The notes: generated by a model from the sequence alone, not told the origin. A stretch of DNA of 64,000 bases from Diploptera punctata (GCA_030220185.1 JASPKZ010007541.1:1293988-1357987); one strand, 5' to 3'. Shown: positions 42,076 through 54,239, counted from the stretch's first letter. Translations and numbers: made by a program.

Positions 42076-42919
42076 ACAGTATTCCATAAATCAATACAGA
42101 TACTGGCTTACGCAGATGATATTGATATTATCGGCAGGACCAAAAATGATGTAAGGAAATCATTTAAAGCGTTAATAAAGCAACAAATAAAATGGTTCTC
42201 CACATAAATGAATACGAAACAAAGTATACGGTTTGTAATGTAAATAAGAAGTATAAAAGAAAGGAACAACAAATACAAGTAGAGAATTTTAAATTCGAAA
42301 GAGTTGAAAGTTTTGTATATCTGGAAACCCAAATTAACAACACTAATGGTATTAAATAAGAAATAGGTAAGATAATTCAAAATGCCAATACTTGTTACCA
42401 TGGGATGGTAAAATATATTAAATCAAAATATCTCACTTTTAACACAAACATAAGATTATATAATACATTAATAAAGCCTGAGCTAACGTATGAAAGTGAG
42501 ACTTGGGTCTTGACTAAAATATCATGGCATGACTCGGAGTTTTTGAAAGAAAAATTCTAAGAAGTATTCATGCCCCCATTCAGGAAAGAGAAGAATGGCG
42601 AATACGATAAAATGAAGAATTATATAATTTGTACAAGTCACCAGACATTGTTGCAGACATTAAAATAGCTACATTGAGAGGACATATCCAGAGAATGGAT
42701 ACTAATTAAACTGTTAAAAAAGAATGATGGACCATCCAGATGGAAAAACAAAGACCTAAAGCTAAGTGGATGGATGGAGTTTTGGATGACATCCAAAGAC
42801 TTAAAATTCGAAATTCGTAAACAGCCGCCAGGAATAGAGAGATCTGAAGGATAATACTTAGGGAGGCTATGAACCGACCCGGGTTGTTATGCCAGATATG
42901 ATGATGATGATGTTTTATT

Positions 42920-43815
42920 TGTTGTAATAATTGTTGTTCTGTTATCTTCTTTGTATTATTTATATTTGCTAATTATCTTCACAACGGCACTTATGTTGCA
43001 ACTAATATCTTTGTCAATATCGTCAGGAGCCATATTTCATAGGCATATAACAACATACTGCAAATACAATATTTTATAAATTTCTTCCTTTTCTCTACAA
43101 CACTGAGCAACAAAAAATAAACTTTTTTTGTCTCAGAAAGAAAAATACGTGATTCTGACAAAATTGTTTCTCCTGAATTGAAATATGTATCGGTTTTCTT
43201 TCTTACGCAAGGTTTCCGAGAGAGAGGAATTTATAATTTCAAACAGTTTAATATTTTCTACATTTGTATCTACACAATATTCGAACATTCGGACTCACCT
43301 AGAAAGTAAGAAATGACGATTTTCTGCTATATTTCACCTGTGGAGCATCCCTCTTGATGGTCCAACAATAATCGGCCAACATATTAGGATTCCATTTGCC
43401 TTGGTATCTCTTTTTCATAGCTGAAATCTCCTGAGTTAGCTCATTTGGTTTTATTTTACAATGGACAAATAGACGAAAAAACGTTTATTAAAAAAATAAT
43501 TATTTAAATGCATTAACTAAAATTGAAATAAAAAAACTGTGGGCGAAGGAGAAATTCCGAATACACATTTGAAAAGACGATAAAAAATTGCATTATGTAC
43601 AACTACTGGTAGGCCTACTCATGAGACAAAAATCATGTTGACCAGTGTAATTTTATACTTTATAAGCTAGTGCTATATTTTTTCTTTATTTGAAACGCTT
43701 TATCCATGATGATGTAGCAAATGAATTACATTTAAATTTTCAGATGATTAACATGCATAATCCCAACAGCACACTTCCTTTATATCCTACGTCATCGCAG
43801 TGCTTATCTTTTATA
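42920..43815. other. AT-rich interval, no gene seen
   Basis: A TAGGCCTA at 43610. No named repeat or coding sequence. Confidence 0.4.
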
Positions 43816-43819
43816 CAGG

Positions 43820-43960
43820 AGTTCCACTTCCCAGAGCACTGAATTCTCTTATGCCCTATTTCAGAGACTGTCAGTCAAACTCTAACATCATTCAAAAACA
43901 AATTGAAGAATTATCTAATATCAAATTACCTTACACACCTCACTAATAGTATTTCTTAAC
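43820..43960 (+). mobile_element. Possible LINE 3' remnant (CR1/L2-like)
   Basis: The plus strand reads RVPLPRALNSLMPYFRDCQS-like residues, similar to the WNSLP block near the end of CR1/L2 ORF2s. The following ACCTCACTAATAGTA recurs at 55717-55731. Confidence 0.4.
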
Positions 43961-44079
43961 AGTTATGCCATATTTCCGTTTATTTTCATTACATATTATT
44001 AATATTTATTAGGCCTATTCAGTATTTTAAGCTAAAATGTAGCAGATTAGTAGACCCTACATTACTTTATTGTTCCACT

Positions 44080-45035
44080 TTTTTTTGTTGTTGTTGTACA
44101 ATTATTTTATATAAGGTCTGTCCTCTGTACAGTTCCAATGTATTCTACATTGCGCATACGTAAGAATAAAACAATGCTTATTATTTCTATAAAAGTTGTA
44201 ATTATATATTTTAAGATTCCCGTATAATATATAACTTATATGGGCAACTACTGTTTGTATTATTTTTATTTCCTCTATTTCGAGTGTTAAAGAGGGAACT
44301 ACATTTTCTTGCACGTTCAACGGTAAGATCTTTATTCGACCAATGAAAATGCAGTCATTTGTATGCTTATGTTTACATTACAACTGGAACTTAGCTCGGA
44401 AGAGGTACCGTATTGGCATGAAGTCCATTTACCCCAATATGTTAACTGATGAGCCGAAATGTATGTTGGAATTGTGAACAACGCCTTAATTATTTTAATT
44501 TTTTTATTAATATGGAATTTTTATTTTGTGTCTTGAGCGAACGCTGCTGTGATAGTCTTTTTGAGGACTATTTTTACACCTGCTCCTTGAATATGGGGAA
44601 AGTTATCTCAAATTCGGGAGCTCATTAAATTCACACTTTGTTAGAAAATATTAACTTTAAGTTCCAGTTCCAAAAAAATCCTTGAAATATAAACTTTCCT
44701 CCATGTTATATCTAAATTGTAAAGCAAAAAAATATCAGAAGTTTGAGAGGTAGTAAAATCCATTTCCTGTAGCGAGCTGCAGTATAACATACCTAGAGCA
44801 TAACATGCACGAGCAGGTTCTTCAAGATGTAACATCTGCAAGAGAAAATTTCCACATTTCTAGATAAACGATTTCTAGGTGTAGAGCCTATATCGGTGAC
44901 ATATTGTTAACACAGCAAGAAAAACTTCAATATATGAAGAAGGTATACACATATCATGCTCTTATTTCCCAGATATCGAACAAGAAAAATGCAAAATTTC
45001 TATATCCTGTCAACCTGAAATATAATATAAAAATG
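44080..45035. other. AT-rich interval, no gene seen
   Basis: No named repeat. A minus ORF of 72 aa (44102-44320) has no motif. Confidence 0.4.
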
Positions 45036-45039
45036 GCTT

Positions 45040-45567
45040 AATTACAGGGACTCTTGAAGTTCCAACTCCTTTAAAAAAAACGTTAAATTGAAAATATATA
45101 AAACTATTGTTCTACCAGTTATATTATATGGATGTGAAACATGGACTCTTACTTTAAGGGAGGAAAGGAGATTACAAGTATTTGAGAATTAAGTACTTAG
45201 GAAATGTTTGGACCAAAGAGAGATGAACAGACATGTGAATGGAGAAGATTACTTAACAGTGAACTAATGGTCTTTATAGGAAGCCAGATATAATAAGAAC
45301 AGTTAAATCTCATAGATAGCGATGGGCAGGGTACGTGGCACGAATCGGTAATGAAAGACGTGCATGGAAGTTTCTTGTAGGAAAACGAGAAGGAAAACGC
45401 CCAGTTGGTAGACCAAGAATGAGGTGGGAGAATAACATAAACTATTATTTGAGGTATGTAGATTATACAGGGAATGATTGGAGCACATTATCGCAGGATA
45501 GGAATGTATGGAGAGCTTATGTCCGCGCGGCCGTGAACCTAGGGGTTCAATATTGCCAGTGAGTTAG
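45040..45567 (+). mobile_element. LINE A 3' end
   Basis: Plus strand: ATTGTTCTACCAGTTATATT, encoding an VLPVILYGCETWTL block, then GPKRDEQTCEWRRLLN-like. The last segment is open as 45335-45562 (75 aa): ARIGNERRAWKFLVGKREGK, GRPRMRWENNINYYLR, QDRNVWRAYVRAAV. It ends at the GCCAGTGAGTTAGTTA terminus. Several stops lie upstream. Confidence 0.85.
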
Positions 45568-45569
45568 TT

Positions 45570-46680
45570 ACTTTGTATATGGATATATTTACCTCTTCTT
45601 TAAATATTGGGAATATTTTTAAGAACACTAAAGAACTACAAGCCAGAAAGTAGGTGTGGCATTAATAATGTTACGAATAGATTTATTTAATGGTAAGCTT
45701 CACGATTATCTATATCTAGGAGGCGAACATTTCTTAAATTTCTTTAATTTAGAAGATTATATAGTATATATATGGATCAAATTCCAGCTTTAAGAGTCCC
45801 GGTGAGGTCAGTACTTTTTAAATTGGCCTAAATCTTCAGGCTCCTCTAACGAAAATGAGTACGAGACGTAGATATTGTCTCCATAATGAAGAAGAAGGAA
45901 AAGACACATTAAATGGAATTATAAGAGCCCAAATGCAAGTAGCAAGCGTAAATATTATATATGCCAATAAAATAAAGTGTTAAAATGTTACATACATTTA
46001 AAAAGAATGATGGCAGATATATCGCTATCAAAAACATGGGAATAACAGTCATCTATCCGGAAAAAAAGGTAGGTGAAAACCACGACTTTCTTGGTATTAT
46101 AGCGTGTAACTCTCCATGCAATATAGAAAAATGACGGATAATGTTTAGGCTGACAAAAAAGATAGAAATAAGGATTGGATAGAGTCATATGGTGTAAAAT
46201 AACTAGCGTATACTACTATAGATATTTAAAAAAATAGTTACTGAAATGGAGCTTTCATAATAGTTTTAATATATCAACTGTTAAAAAAGCTGCAGAGATT
46301 CCCCGTCGTTTAAATATTTTCAGATCATGAACTGTGCTTTAAATTATTGATCAATTCAGTTTTAGTAAAGATATAAGTTTCTGTTGTATGTTTTGTTTAT
46401 CAATAATGAAATTCCGTTATGTGTACATAAAGTTTCTGCCAGATGTAATAAAATAACTACTACAAAACTACTCGAAATAGCATTTTTTTTCAATGCAATT
46501 CAAAACATTTCATTAATTTATGTTTTGGCTTTCACGAAAATGTAGTTACAGCTGTATTCATACCACAGGAAAATGTATAGTCGTATACAACTTTTTCTAC
46601 TAGGACGCGACAAAGTAAAACACATAAATATAATGTCCTTGTTTAACTAAATAGTGTTAAGATAACTGTTAAATTTAGCA
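45570..46680. other. AT-rich interval with a SINE B trace
   Basis: 45797-45870 is a diverged, truncated piece of SINE family B (GTCCCGGTGAGGTCAG, CCTCTAACGAAAATGAGTAC). Nothing else recognisable. Confidence 0.45.
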
Positions 46681-46699
46681 TATACAGTTTAACAATGTT

Positions 46700-46915
46700 C
46701 GCAGTAATAGCTCAGTCGGTAGCATACTTAACACTGAATGTTGTAATGCCGGGCTCGAATCTCTCTTCTTGGTTAGTCCGTCGCCGTGGCGTAGTCGGTG
46801 GAGTCCCTATCTTCCAGTCCGGCGACCCGAGTTCGATTCCTGGCGGGATAGGGAATTTTAAATTTCCACCTTGGGTCTGGGTGTGTGGTCCTGTCCTTGT
46901 GTCTACGTGAGAATA
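46700..46915 (+). mobile_element. tRNA-derived SINE with two tRNA-like heads
   Basis: Two tRNA-like segments in tandem. The first has TAGCTCAGTCGG (46708-46719) and GGCTCGAATCTC. The second has CCGTGGCGTAGTCGGTGG and GAGTTCGATTCC (46829-46840). A short body follows with AATTTTAAATTTCC and GGGTGTGTGGTCC. It directly precedes the 191-bp satellite. Poly-frame ORFs across it are artefacts. Confidence 0.65.
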
Positions 46916-46998
46916 AAAGAAAGTTAACAAAACAGGTAAAACAGAAAAGGGGAAACAAGGCAAAACAAGAAGGAAAAATGTATGAACGAAAAAAAAAA

Positions 46999-48145
46999 TC
47001 ACAAAATGAAAGAGACAAGATGTTTGTTAAAAAACACAAACATAAAATAACAACTGTCGATGAAACGGAATTCTTACTAAATTGCGTTAAAATTTAAAAT
47101 AAATTAAATCTTAACAAGGGTTGGTGTAGCTTGACCAAGGAATAAACTAGACGAAGCAGGAAACGTAAATGTCAGTCTTTTTCGTGAATCACAAAATGAA
47201 AGAGACAAGATGTTTGTTAAAAAAAACACAAACTTAAAATAACTGTCGATGAAACGGAATTCTTGTTAAATTGCGTGTTAAAATTTAAAATAAATTAAAT
47301 CTTAACAAGGGTTGGTGTAGCTTGACCAAGGAATAAACTAGACGAAGCAGGAAACGTATATGTCAGTCTTTTTCGTGAATCACAAAATGAAAGAGACAAA
47401 GTGTTTGTTAAAAAAAACACAAACTTAAAATAACTGTCGATGAAACGGAATTCTTGTTAAATTGCGTGTTAAAATTTAAAATAAATTAAATCTTAACAAG
47501 GGTTGGTGTAGCTTGACCAAGGAATAAACTAGACGAAGCAGGAAACGTATATGTCAGTCTTTTTCGTGAATCACAAAATGAAAGAGACAAGATGTTTGTT
47601 AAAAAAAACACAAACTTAAAATAACTGTCGATGAAACGGAATTCTTGTTAAATTGCGTGTTAAAATTTAAAATAAATTAAATCTTAACAAGGGTTGGTGT
47701 AGCTTGACCAAGGAATAAACTAGACGAAGCAGGAAACGTATATGTCAGTCTTTTTCGTGAATCACAAAATGAAAGAGACAAGATGTTTGTTAAAAAAAAC
47801 ACAAACTTAAAATAACTGTCGATGAAACGGAATTCTTGTTAAATTGCGTGTTAAAATTTAAAATAAATTAAATCTTAACAAGGGTTGGTGTAGCTTGACC
47901 AAGGAATAAACTAGACGAAGCAGGAAACGTATATGTGAGTCTTTTTCGTGAATCACAAAATGAAAGAGACAAGATGTTTGTTAAAAAAAACACAAACTTA
48001 AAATAACTGTCGATGAAACGGAATTCTTGTTAAATTGCGTGTTAAAATTTAAAATAAATTAAATCTTAACAAGGGTTGGTGTAGCTTGACCAATGAATAA
48101 ACTAGACGAAGCAGGAAACGTAAAGTCAGTCTTTTTCGTAGTTGA
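46999..48145 (+). repeat. 191-bp satellite, six near-identical units
   Basis: Units start at 47001, 47191, 47382, 47573, 47764 and 47955 (CACAAAATGAAAGAGAC). Period is 190-191 bp. Units 2 to 6 differ by only a few substitutions (for example AAAGTG for AAGATG, GTGAGTC for GTCAGTC). Each contains CACAAACTTAAAATAACTG, AAACGGAATTCTTG and AACAAGGGTTGGTGTAGC. No coding frame spans the units. The homogeneity indicates recent tandem expansion or gene conversion. Confidence 0.95.
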
Positions 48146-48149
48146 CAAC

Positions 48150-48910
48150 AAATATTGATGACAAATTCAAGATGTTTTAAGTCCCCGAATGTACAAACTT
48201 CTACTCATAGTTATTGAAGCATTAGGTACATGGTAGAAAGATGTCGCTGACATCATAAAGGCTGATTGCTTTGTTTTGGTTTATATGTCTCGGTCAGTCT
48301 AGTGGAAACTGTTAACATAACCGGTGTTGTTGGTGAGCTCTGTGGAAGTGTGTTAGTGTAATTGCATTGTGTCGTTACAGTTTTATTGAGCGTGACTTCT
48401 ATGTTCTCTATTTAATTAAGGGAGTAGTTGTTGAATGCATAACATTGGGTCTTAAGCCAAAGCTTTCTCAACTGATAACGTATATACCTATGCACATATT
48501 CCAAAGTGTGGCTCGCGGCCCACATACTCTCTGATTTTGTTTTAGAGAATTCTGAGCCGCATATCAGTAGACATACACTTAAAAAAGTGAATAACGTCTT
48601 GAAGGGGGAAAAAAATATATATATAAGATTACAAAGGAATAACAATCAAAGTACACTTTTCTCAAAAATTAAGTTAGGGGTATATTATCACTCCTGGCAT
48701 AGAGGTCTGCGTACTATTTTAAATGTCAATACATGGAAATTCCATTCGTGTACTTCACGTAAAATTGGCTTCAAAGTAAAGTATAGGCTGAACTGCACTT
48801 CTACTGACTCTTCATTTTTCAGTATACTGTTGTGAATTATAGCTCTTCTTCTGTATTTACTTCTTCCTTTCCTCTTCTTCCTTCCAAGTATTAGGCCAAG
48901 GCCTGTTACG
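48150..48910. other. AT-rich interval, no gene seen
   Basis: The 109-aa ORF 48506-48835 has no domain I recognise and its codons look random. An older repeat trace near 48160 resembles 55540-55580 (TTGATRWCAAATYCAAGA). Confidence 0.35.
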
Positions 48911-48914
48911 ATCC

Positions 48915-49292
48915 TATAGAAAATTTTCCCTCCAGCGTTTGAGGGAAATTCTCGTATAAGACTTGAAAGCATAATAATAGTCCCTTCGATTGGTTGCTGG
49001 CCAAAGGAAGGCAAGACCAGTGATGGGGCTGCCATTTTATAGCCTCTGGTCAGGCTTTTCTGGAGAAGAAAAGAAAATAAAGGAAAGAAGAAATGGATGA
49101 AAGGAAAGACTCCCTAGCCCTCGGATGCCCTAATAGCGTCGGCGTCAAAAAAACAAGAGTTAACCAAGAGAGGTTAGATAGTAAAGTTAAAAGAGTGCGA
49201 AACACAAGTAAGTGGAAGAAATGTTTTGCACAGCTTGGGCACCTTGTGGTCGCCATCCACATATCCCCTAGATGAGGACCCCTGAGGGGTCT
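48915..49292 (+). repeat. Interspersed repeat I, copy 2
   Basis: Very similar to 25475-25860: GGCCAAAGGAAGGCAAGACC, CCTCGGATGCCCTAATAGCG, GAGGACCCCTGAGGGG. The two copies end at the same GC-rich word. Confidence 0.7.
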
Positions 49293-49494
49293 GTATTTAC
49301 TAACATTTTTTAATATTTTAAACTTCTTCAAACAGTTTTATAACATTATTAGACAATTTCAAAGTATCTAATTAAATACGGAAATCACAATATTATGAAC
49401 CGTTGGACAATATTGTGATGCTAACTGCTATTTTCTCCACAGAGTATATTACTTAGTCTATGATTTTTCTATCGCTGTTTTGGGAGTGAAAAGT

Positions 49495-49740
49495 AAGTGT
49501 ACACCCATTTTTAATAAACGTTTGGTAATTTTAATATTGATAATATATTTTTAATATAGATTAGGGGATTTATTGCAAAGATTGGTCATTTAAATTTCAT
49601 AGTGACATGCTGCCCTCAAGCATAAGATTTTTGAACTTTAGTACGATATCGATAGTAATCGAGGATGATAATCGATATGTGGTTCGATGATGGGTTATCG
49701 CTGGCTCTATAAACTCTGGCGCATGCACATTGTTGTTCTA
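49495..49740 (+). repeat. Interspersed repeat J, copy 2
   Basis: Homologous to 14683-14860 (TGTACACCCATTTTTAATAA, AAGATTGGTCAT, GCTCTATAAACTCTGGCGCA). Confidence 0.5.
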
Positions 49741-50026
49741 TAGGACTTTGAAAATATTTCACGTCAGTTTAAGTGCAGTTTTCCAAAGTGTACAATGGAA
49801 GATCAGTCAAAGTCCCACAGTTGAATGATAAATCAATCAGAATCCACCCAGTCATAAACAAGAAATCTAACTGATTTTTGTTATAAATGTTTGTAAACCT
49901 GAATTTTTTTTAAAAAAGGGACAACAATGTGTTAATTTGTGAGGTAGTAATGTGTAGCTATGTGAAGTCTGGTGATGTGTAACAAGAATACTGACAGTAG
50001 TGACGAAAATACTAACGTTGTGAAAA

Positions 50027-50250
50027 ATGACAGATAAAAAGAGTGCTCATGCAACATATATTGGTGCATGGGATACATACGTCATCATAGAGAAAGGAAT
50101 GAATCATCCAGACTTGAAGCCATCATATTCATAGCCAGAGAATTTGTACAAGATGCCCATCCCAGTAACAAAACAGAATATGACGTCTTACAAGAACTGA
50201 AAAAGTTCTGCTCTCATTTCTGTCTTGTAAGCCCATGTTTCCCTTAACAG
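50027..50250 (+). other. Two overlapping short open frames, uncertain
   Basis: One plus frame starts at an ATG (50027) with MTDKKSAHATYIGAWDTYVI and runs 35 codons. A second overlapping frame, open from a stop near 50034 to 50248, contains MGYIRHHRERNESSRLEAII then FIAREFVQDAHPSNKTEYDV. Composition is protein-like and free of TE motifs I know. Neither has splice or promoter support. Could be a decayed exon, an unknown TE or chance. Confidence 0.2.
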
Positions 50251-50389
50251 AGATTTAGGCGCTCTTCCCCTATAGGGAAGAATTTGAACCATACTAATTT
50301 AGTTACACTTGTTTTCGTATAGATGTCATTTGAGTGGTCGGTGGTCAGCGTTCCGCCTCATACTGACATCTAGGAAACCAAGGTAGTAC

Positions 50390-50579
50390 TATGATGGGCC
50401 TAAGGATGTTTTACGAGCTGAAAATCTTCAGACTCGAGACCCACGGCTTAAAGTCCCTCCCGGAGGACTTGCTCCTTGGATTTTTCCATCCTAAAAAAAC
50501 CCATCGACCCCGGCCAGGTTTGAACCCGCGACCCTCAGGACCGGAGTCAAGGAGCATAACAACTAGTCCACCGCGGCCG
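50390..50579 (-). mobile_element. SINE family F copy 2
   Basis: Minus orientation: TCCACCGCGGCC (rc of the head), GGTTTGAACCCGCGACC (rc B box), GGGAGGGACTTTAAG (rc body). It matches the copy at 37451. Confidence 0.75.
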
Positions 50580-50853
50580 ATTTCTGCTCTCATACAGCCC
50601 AAAATGTTTCTCAAATTTAAAGTATGAAACCAAACATTTCCGGTGTCTTTGTATTGAAACAATCGCGCGTTTTTTATGCGTGTTTTCTTAACTGTCACTG
50701 TTCACTACTATTTGCAATTTTGCAATTATTTAAGGGTTTGATACAATTTGATGTTCATAATATTTTTATTGCAAGAGGTTTTTATTTTATGTTTCAAATT
50801 TACTCAGAATGATAAATATGTGACTTCGATTGTTTTTCCTTTGTAGTCTTTAT

Positions 50854-50854
<1 letters not shown>

Positions 50855-50917
<63 letters not shown>
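50855..50917 (+). repeat. (CA)n(TA)n microsatellite
   Basis: CA repeat changing to a TA repeat. Confidence 0.9.
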
Positions 50918-50919
<2 letters not shown>

Positions 50920-50929
50920 TAATCTGGGG

Positions 50930-51540
50930 GTGGCCATAAGGCTTTAAGGGGAGAAAAAAAGTAGGAAATATTCTAAATTAGGGATACGAAATTCTGGAGT
51001 CTCGAATAGCTGTTATCATTCAAACACACCTCAGAGGAGGAGTCTAAAAGTAATAATGGTTTATAAAAGTGTGCTAACAGTTCAACTCTATGGCACCTAA
51101 ACGGGAAAAATAAAGTCTATAATACAGATATGTCAGCGAAAGATGGAGAGAGTATGTATTTCAAGTGACAATTAATGACAGGTACGCATTGGGGACCTTA
51201 GAAGAAAGACAGAATGAGAATATGCGACTGCTTCAGTAGAACGGCTCAAATGGCAGTGGGGTGGTTTCCTGAAAAGGATGGAGAGATCCAGGTATGACTA
51301 TAGGATAACCATTTGCGACCCCAGAATCGGCAAAAGATGCAGAGAACTAGGTGGTCTGACACATTCACAGAGCGGATGGTGAACCAGTGTTCGAGGCGAG
51401 CAAGATGAAGGGAATCGTGGAAGGAGCTGACAAGTGCAAATCAACAGTGAAAAAGTAAAAGTGAAACATATGAGTGAACTGAAACAAAAATAGCTGGCAG
51501 GAGGCCGTAACCCCTAAGAAATTATATGAGCTCAATTATA
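50930..51540 (+). mobile_element. LINE fragment, RT tail (third family)
   Basis: 51220-51430 reads RWGGFLKRMERSRYDYRITI, then RIGKRCRELGGLT-like residues. This is the GHVARMxxxRW and GRPRTRW tail of another LINE family. No intact frame remains. Confidence 0.5.
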
Positions 51541-51860
51541 AATTCCAAAATAGGATCCTTAGACGAATTTTCGATCCAATATGGGACGATAGGGGAGAAT
51601 GATTACATTTTAAAATGTCAAATTCCATTATTTATAGCTTTATGTTATTATCGTCAGAAAATTGTGATGGGTAGGTAATGTAGCTCCAATAGGTGATAGT
51701 AAAAATAATTTGAATTTTTTTTATTGAAAATCCTCCAGAGAAAAAGGAAGAGGAAAGTCTAGACGTATTTGGGAGGGCAATATTCAGATTGGTTTTAGGA
51801 AATTGGATATATAAGATTGGAAATGCATTCTGCTCACTAAGGGAATGATGAAAAGTTTTG
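51535..51860 (+). mobile_element. LINE fragment, RT tail (fourth family)
   Basis: NRILRRIFDPIWDDRGE is followed, after stops, by SREKGRGKSRRIWEGN and an IEDWK-like end. This is a LINE ORF2 C-terminal region, different from the preceding one. Confidence 0.5.
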
Positions 51861-52192
51861 AACTCACGAGTCCAAACGCTGTAGAGTTAATTCATAAATT
51901 GGACTAACACTTATTTCTAGATCGAGTTGAATTATGGTTAACAGTAAAAAATATTTGTAAAGTCCGTTAAATCATGTAAAATAATGATAATCAGAATATT
52001 AGAAACAATGAAGAATAACAAACCTTTTGAATATTTATTTTCCATATTTAGAAGTGTCGTTATGTTATATTTATTCCGTGCAAAGTTTTATTCGAATAAC
52101 AAATGGCGTTTCTACGGTTAAAGTGTGTTACCTGGTATGTAGAAAACTGCTCAACTTCAATTAAACCTATAATAACATATATGTGGATCATC

Positions 52193-52512
52193 GAAAGGTA
52201 AGTAAAGGTAAAGTGATCCCACTACAGGCCTCAGGAAGCCCTTGGGGTAGTAGGAGGTTAGGGCTCCCACTTTTTCTTGACAATCGGCACTTGATGTCAG
52301 CCGGGGTGTCAGCCCTGCGTGACGGCCGCCTTTACCCCAGAACAAGCGTCTGGTACTCATTTCAGTTAGAGGCTGAGTCGACCCCAGGGCCATAGTGCCG
52401 CCAGAAGGTTTGGGTCAGTTTAAAAATCCTGACACCACCGGGACTCGAACCCTCGACCCTCCGGCTTGTAGCTCAGTGCCTTAACCACTACGCTACGGCG
52501 TGAAAGGTAAGT
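52193..52512 (-). mobile_element. SINE family B copy with 11-bp TSD
   Basis: GAAAGGTAAGT at 52193-52203 and 52502-52512 is a perfect TSD. The SINE is minus, 52204-52501, with the rc B box GGGACTCGAACCC and rc A box region CTACGCTACGGCG. Confidence 0.9.
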
Positions 52513-52584
52513 GGTTTATTTATTTCATTTACTTCAGGCTAAAGTAATATATAATTTGATGAATGCTATGGGCGAGCTGCATTA

Positions 52585-53040
52585 TACAACTTAATGGAAA
52601 TGAAGAGTTAACAAAAAATGAGTAAACTTTTGAAGAAGTGGCTGAATTCAAATACTTATGAACAGTAATTACGAATATGAATTAGATACGGGAAGAATTA
52701 AACATGTGCTCAACTCTGGAAAATGTATGCTATTATGCATTACAGGAACTATTCTCATTCCAATATCCCACAAAAGGGTTAAACTAAAAATACAGAAAAC
52801 TCTTACTATTCCGGTTACATTATATGGATGCAAACCATTTTACGATATGAAAAAGATTACGAGTGTTTGATAATAAAGTTATTAGGAATATTTTTTGGAC
52901 TAAAAGAGAGATTAAACAGAGAGGTGAATGGAGAAGACTGCACTAGAAGACAGAGTTACATGATCTTCATGCAAAGCCATACGTACTAAGTGCAGTTAAA
53001 TTTCAGAGACTGGGATGAGTAGGACACACGGTACGAATGC
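52585..53040 (+). mobile_element. LINE A 3' end, heavily mutated
   Basis: Plus strand: EFKYL-like at 52645, then LNSGKCMLLCITG (52700), IPVTLYGCKPFY (52800) and RQRELKQRGEWRRLH-like decayed residues. Many frameshifts. Confidence 0.65.
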
Positions 53041-53089
53041 AATTAATTCATTTTTAGTATTTGATGAAAAATCTCCCTATTGACTATTA

Positions 53090-53290
53090 CGAAAAAAAAA
53101 TAGCATTTAAATGTTTCACGTTCAAAGAAGGAAGATGATCGCATTCCCAAAATTATACTTAAATACAAACCAAAAGGACGCAGGAATGTTGGTAGACCGA
53201 AGAAGAGATGGATCCAACTTTGAATGAGAATCTATGAGACCGGAACAAGCCACATGGGCTTAATCCGTGATTATTGATTATGATGATGTT
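53090..53290 (+). mobile_element. LINE B 3' end
   Basis: EDDRIPKIILKYKPKGRRN, then GRPKKRW and a GATGATG tail at 53281-53287. The same family lies at 23507 and 57557. Confidence 0.7.
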
Positions 53291-53320
53291 TCACTCTTCG
53301 CCGTTCTTTTAAATAATATA

Positions 53321-54239
53321 CAGTAAAACGTGTTTAATCTGGAACGTGAATAATGCGAAAATCTCCCCAATGTGAACAAATATATTGGTCCTGACGAAAT
53401 AATAGTAATTTTACGTGTATTTATTTTGCATAAAACGAAATCTGTCCAACGCGGAAACGGAACGATATTTCTACACAATTCATGAAAAAAATTATAAAGC
53501 GGAAATACAGAGAAATAAATTAATTTCCACTTCATTAATTACCTGTTAGTCCAAAAAAAATATTAAGGAATGATTCCTGCCGCCGGGTGAAGTAGAGATT
53601 CTACCTGTACCTGAAATTTTATATACAGATACCTATCATACAAATAACCATTGGACTGTAAAATCGTAAATTATTTTAAGTTCTGAGACCGATCTTTTTT
53701 GAGCTTACGGAGTAAAGATGGTTAAAACGTATGTATCATTGTCATTAAACGAAAAAGTGAAAGTGGTTGATAAATCTCCAAATGTCCGGACCGATGTTCC
53801 AAAGGCAAGCTCTAGCTGTTGCTAAATACCTAGGAAATAACGATTTCAAGGCATAATCAGGTTGGTTGGACAGTTTTAATACACGGCACAATGTAGTGGG
53901 GAATAAAATCTGCGGAGAATCAAAGGATGTGGACGAAAGTGTAGTTAGTAAGCGGAAACCGAAACTGCATACGTTCATTTCAGGATACGCGCCTAAGAGA
54001 CATTTTTAACGCTGACGAAACGACTGTTTTTTCGCTCGTTTCCGTCGAAGTCGCTTATACATACTATACTTCTTTTTGAACGGCAGAGAAACCACAATTA
54101 TTCCAAGGTACGTAAAAAGACATATACGGTACTCTCTAATTTAAAATTATTAATAAGTTTTAGTATTTTATAATGCGGAATTTTGTCTAATGGGGAAACA
54201 ATTTGTCCCATGCGATTCCGCTTTGAGCAAGTTTTACTG
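53321..54239 (+). mobile_element. pogo/Tigger-type transposon, second family
   Basis: A 919-bp TA-flanked element (53319-53320, 54240-54241) with TIRs CAGTAAAACG/CAGTAAAACTTGCTC. The plus strand 53718-54060 is a broken transposase. NDFKA and GWLDSFNTRHNVV match the CENP-B-type helix-turn-helix. IFNADETTVFF is the region of the first catalytic Asp of Tigger-like transposases. Only part of the catalytic domain remains and a stop interrupts near 53846. Confidence 0.75.
53718..54060 (+). pseudogene. Tigger-like transposase remnant
   Basis: The DNA-binding and start of the catalytic region of a pogo/Tigger transposase. Visible blocks, in order, are a KVVDKSPN-like linker, AKYLGNNDFKA, SGWLDSFNTRHNVVGN, KICGESKDVDESVV and FNADETTVFF. 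One stop and frameshifts make it a pseudogene. It sits inside TIRs beginning CAGTAAAAC. Confidence 0.65.

Larger units (their letters stand above)
40990..42915 (+). mobile_element. LINE with intact YADD box, two later insertions
   Basis: A ~1.2-kb LINE relic (without insertions) retains more of the RT than any other copy here. 40990-41100 reads GTYQCGFCQGKSTIDQIFI, and 41095-41160 encodes a HHSFIDY...AYESINRK block. After the first insertion comes FKIPEKLIRLVKVTMEN. After the second, SIQILAYADDIDIIGRTKND contains the intact catalytic YADD. Downstream come an YLETQINN block, LRGHIQRMD, and a tail ending in ATGATGATGATG. Stops and frameshifts make it dead. It may belong to LINE A or to a sister family. 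Confidence 0.85.

Noticed and set aside
46695..46910. Tandem tRNA genes
   Set aside because: A and B boxes are present but the stems are imperfect and a SINE body follows.
46999..48145. CRISPR array
   Set aside because: The repeats are 191 bp and contiguous with no spacers, so it is a satellite.
48506..48835. 109-aa ORF as a host gene
   Set aside because: No domain, no signal of splicing, and codon use looks random. Also overlapped by an antisense ORF.
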